Assembly (NCBI RefSeq): GCF_000422765.1
Contig: NZ_AUGR01000014.1
Coordinates: forward strand, 107,944 to 171,943
Direction: 5' to 3'
Length of the DNA: 64,000 nt
Origin: Neptunomonas japonica DSM 18939
GTDB taxonomy: Bacteria; Pseudomonadota; Gammaproteobacteria; Pseudomonadales; Balneatricaceae
Made by a program: the position numbers and the translations under genes. Of this stretch, positions 62,225 to 64,000 are shown in pieces (position 1 is the stretch's first letter; every line of letters starts with the position of its first letter). Under the pieces are notes generated by a model. The model did not search any database. It had not been told where the DNA came from and saw only the letters and a program-made list of their open reading frames with translations.

Positions 62225-62636
62225 ATTCCCAGTACTCTACTAAGTTGTAATTTGATAAATGCGCGGGACCGTCTAGCGCCACACCAACACCTTCAGTGCT
62301 GTGTAATAAACGCCCACCGTTTATATCTAGCCAGATACCGATATGATGAAAACGAGTAGCTGTCGCCAGCAACACAACACAGCCATGTTTTTGATGGTGT
62401 GTTTGCCGCCAGTGGCCCGACGTTATTTCTTGTGCAACGACTCGCACAAAGGAGCGCGGGTTTTTAGTTGGGATATCTAAATGACGATCTAAAGCAACAC
62501 CGTGAAGCTGATAAAACGCATAGACCACAACGCCCCAGCAATCCCATGCCTCTACACCTTCAACATTTTCACCTGTGGCATAGGCGCGCCACGGCTTGCC
62601 CAGCATGCAACTAAGCCATTGATAATCGTCTTTCAT
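62214..62636 (-). CDS. Phage tail assembly NlpC/P60-like protein (lambda K type)
   Basis: This 140-residue protein has the catalytic Cys in AWDCWGVVVYAFYQLHG and the His in RFHHIGIWLDINGGRLLHS of NlpC/P60 peptidases. Lambda gpK-type proteins help assemble the tail tip and can cut peptidoglycan at entry. The length is short, lacking the N-terminal JAB domain of lambda K. It overlaps the J start by 11 bases. Confidence 0.85.
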   Translation of the reverse strand: MKDDYQWLSCMLGKPWRAYATGENVEGVEAWDCWGVVVYAFYQLHGVALDRHLDIPTKNPRSFVRVVAQEITSGHWRQTHHQKHGCVVLLATATRFHHIGIWLDINGGRLLHSTEGVGVALDGPAHLSNYNLVEYWEYVG

Positions 62637-62655
62637 GTGGGTTATCCGGGGTGGG

Positions 62656-63186
62656 TTATGACGCTAACGCGGGGTGTGTTTTGAGCGTGTAAGGAATGCT
62701 TGGAACAGATTTATTAATAGAGTCGCTGAACACTAGCGAGCCGGTAGCACGCCCGCCACGAATAGACGGTTTTAACATGGTTAAGCCGGTTTCGATTCGT
62801 CCAGGATAAGTAAGCATGTCTGATTGATATTCTCGCACTGTTGCGCTAATTTTTGTGCGGGGTGAGTAATCCGCTACTCTTTCTAATTGCTCAACCACAT
62901 CAGTGCTGATAGCGTCCATAACCAGTTGAATATCACGCCGACCTTTTGCATTTTTTTCTGGCCAGCGAACCGTAAACGCACCCGCTAGACACGTTACTAC
63001 ATCGTCATTTTCTAGCGTAACTGTGAGCGGTTCGGGAGCATGCACTATGCGAATAACACCAGCAGGCAAACCCGACATTAAAAATGCAGGATGCTTTAAC
63101 TCAAGGGTTATATATTTTATCGAACCTGTGGGCGCGCTTGCGTAATGCTCTGCCAGTAATTGCTCAGCCTCTTCTTTTGGTGTCAT
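62656..63186 (-). CDS. DUF1833 tail protein (lambda L/M-like position)
   Basis: Starting at ATG 63186 this is a 176-residue protein of the DUF1833 family (YITLELKHPAFLMSGLPAGVIRIVHAPEPLTVTLENDDVV ... FTVRWPEKNAKGRRDIQLVMDAISTDVVEQLERVA). The family occurs at this place in siphovirus tail operons, between the tube/tape genes and the K-like protein. An in-frame start 36 bases earlier overlaps the preceding terminator and is not preferred. Confidence 0.82.
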   Translation of the reverse strand: MTPKEEAEQLLAEHYASAPTGSIKYITLELKHPAFLMSGLPAGVIRIVHAPEPLTVTLENDDVVTCLAGAFTVRWPEKNAKGRRDIQLVMDAISTDVVEQLERVADYSPRTKISATVREYQSDMLTYPGRIETGLTMLKPSIRGGRATGSLVFSDSINKSVPSIPYTLKTHPALAS

Positions 63187-63207
63187 ACATATCTCAAATT
63201 TGAGCCA

Positions 63208-63232
63208 TAAAAAAGCCCGCACTTAGCGGGCT
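63208..63232 (-). terminator. Intrinsic terminator between tail genes
   Basis: AGCCCGC (63226-63232 read on the minus strand) pairs with GCGGGCT (63220-63214), with a 5-base loop and a T tract of five to six bases. It lies after the Ig-like tail gene and before the DUF1833 gene, so the tail-tip genes may need read-through or their own promoter. Confidence 0.8.
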
Positions 63233-63254
63233 GTTAGCAAAACTAATTTAGTTG

Positions 63255-64000
63255 CTATGACGCATTAATATTGATATTCCATTCCTGATTTTCTGCGTGT
63301 AAAACGTTGTTTTTATAAACGTTATAACCAGCTTTATGAACACCGGCGAGCAGCCCAACAACAGAATAAGAGCCATTCTGGTTAAGGTTAAAACCAGCCA
63401 AAAACGGCGCTACTGCTTCCGCTCGCCAAATAGCAGCATTACCTGCGGGTAGACTTAGGTGCTTATAAATAACACTCGCACTGTGTGAGCCAGTTAAGCC
63501 TGGCGGCGGCACAGCATCACCACGCACACCAACCAATACCGTTACGGCCGTGCGGATAACAGTAACCGCCGACCAAGCACCATCACCAATACCGTTAACG
63601 GCTCTCACTTGGAATGGATGATCTGTATCTTGAATTAAGCCAGTTAGATCAGCAGGAGAGGTAAACGCAACCGCTGTAGTGCCTCCATCAACAGTCCACT
63701 CAAGGCCGGTCGCATCAGACCCGGCGTAACTAGCATTAACTGAAATACTGTTATCTGTTACAGAGTAAGCACCAATAACAGGTACACCGGCTGGTTCAGC
63801 AGAGATGGGCTCGATAACATTAATCGTTTGTGTTACTTGTGTGGCCACATTACCGGCTGCATCAGTGGCGTCAAACGTGGCTGTGAACGAATTTACACCT
63901 GTTGTAACGACCGTATCACCACCCACATCAACCGTAATACTACCATCAACATTATCCGTAGCTGTTGCCGGCGCCTGCGTGTATGTATCGCCAATCTCAA
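63255..64000 (-). CDS. Phage tail protein with Ig-like and FN3-like domains, C-terminal part (cut by window edge)
   Basis: The frame is open to the window edge, so the N-terminus is outside. The visible 247 residues include an Ig-like/HYR-type repeat (TDNVDGSITVDVG, then FTATFDATDAAGNVATQVTQTINV). An FN3-like domain follows (VISAYSV-like strands with LEWTVDGGTTAVAF and FQVRAVNGIGDGAWS), and then a C-terminal domain ending QEWNININAS. Such Ig-like add-ons decorate tail tube proteins and bind sugars or surfaces. It is upstream of the DUF1833 gene in the tail block. Confidence 0.7.
   Translation of the reverse strand, partial: EIGDTYTQAPATATDNVDGSITVDVGGDTVVTTGVNSFTATFDATDAAGNVATQVTQTINVIEPISAEPAGVPVIGAYSVTDNSISVNASYAGSDATGLEWTVDGGTTAVAFTSPADLTGLIQDTDHPFQVRAVNGIGDGAWSAVTVIRTAVTVLVGVRGDAVPPPGLTGSHSASVIYKHLSLPAGNAAIWRAEAVAPFLAGFNLNQNGSYSVVGLLAGVHKAGYNVYKNNVLHAENQEWNININAS

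Larger units (their letters stand above)
56166..64000. mobile_element. Lambda-like (siphovirus-type) prophage, left end
   Basis: From the broken tRNA onward the genes are phage or accessory: a toxin-antitoxin-like pair on the plus strand, then tail-tip genes on the minus strand (DUF4376-like, J/TipJ, NlpC/P60 K-like, DUF1833, Ig-like tail protein). They point toward the attachment site as at the right arm of lambdoid phages. Integrase, repressor and head genes must lie beyond the window. The 407 bases from 56166 to 56572 contain no gene; they hold only the promoter repeats described separately. Confidence 0.85.

Overview
The window looks like chromosomal DNA of a marine gammaproteobacterium, most likely an Oceanospirillaceae-like organism (Neptunomonas, Amphritea or Marinobacterium relatives). 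This is an inference from gene content (TRAP transporter with DctB/DctD-like control, PhnY/PhnZ phosphonate oxidation, NrtS, many LysR/AraC/TetR regulators), the AT-leaning base composition and the style of the Fur boxes. No rRNA, CRISPR array or insertion sequence was seen.

Left edge (1-3.1 kb, minus strand): a DUF58 protein (cut by the window edge) coupled to a MoxR ATPase, then a di-haem c-type oxidoreductase (DUF1111 type) and a small lipoprotein.

3.1-17.8 kb, plus strand: the most distinctive region, a complete-looking type IV pilus / type II secretion machine of mixed MSHA/T4P/T2SS character. It has a PilP-like protein, a secretin, a major pilin-like protein with a 40-residue leader, a PilM-PilN fusion carrying an inserted pair of MshEN-like repeats, a PilO-like protein, three secretion ATPases (PilT-like, full GspE/PilB, short GspE), a GspF platform and two more pseudopilins. 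Four Fur-box-like sites lie at its control points. The pilin leader RNA has hairpins exposing AGGA, as expected for CsrA/RsmA targets. Iron, c-di-GMP and CsrA inputs are thus all suggested for one undescribed-looking machine.

17.8-32 kb: housekeeping and accessory genes. These are NrtS, a dihydrolipoamide-dehydrogenase-like flavoprotein, a glutaredoxin-like protein, an AraC regulator, a DUF6858-like protein behind a perfect 20-bp inverted repeat, a TetR/HPP pair with two operators, EamA and TauE transporters with a LysR gene, an ABC exporter, a YkgJ-like protein, a GST, a GGDEF/EAL protein and a periplasmic solute-binding protein.

32-38 kb: a phosphonate module (PhnZ, PhnY, an EamA permease, a GntR/UTRA regulator) tied together by two identical TGGTATATACCA operators. 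It is followed by a decayed stretch (AraC fragment, broken threonine aldolase) and an NTF2-like secreted protein.

38-55.9 kb: an OmpR-type two-component pair with a von Willebrand A protein, several small unknowns, then a TRAP transporter locus (extra solute-binding protein, TorS-like sensor kinase, sigma-54 activator, sigma-54 promoter, DctP-DctQ-DctM). After it come an NTF2-like protein, an SDR, a gamma-butyrobetaine-hydroxylase-like dioxygenase, a LysR regulator and a thioesterase.

55.9-64 kb: tRNA-Thr(TGT), then a displaced 3' half of a tRNA-Val(GAC), which marks the attachment site of a lambda-like (siphovirus-type) prophage. The prophage shows a YafO-type toxin with an unfamiliar upstream partner, then tail-tip genes on the minus strand running off the window.
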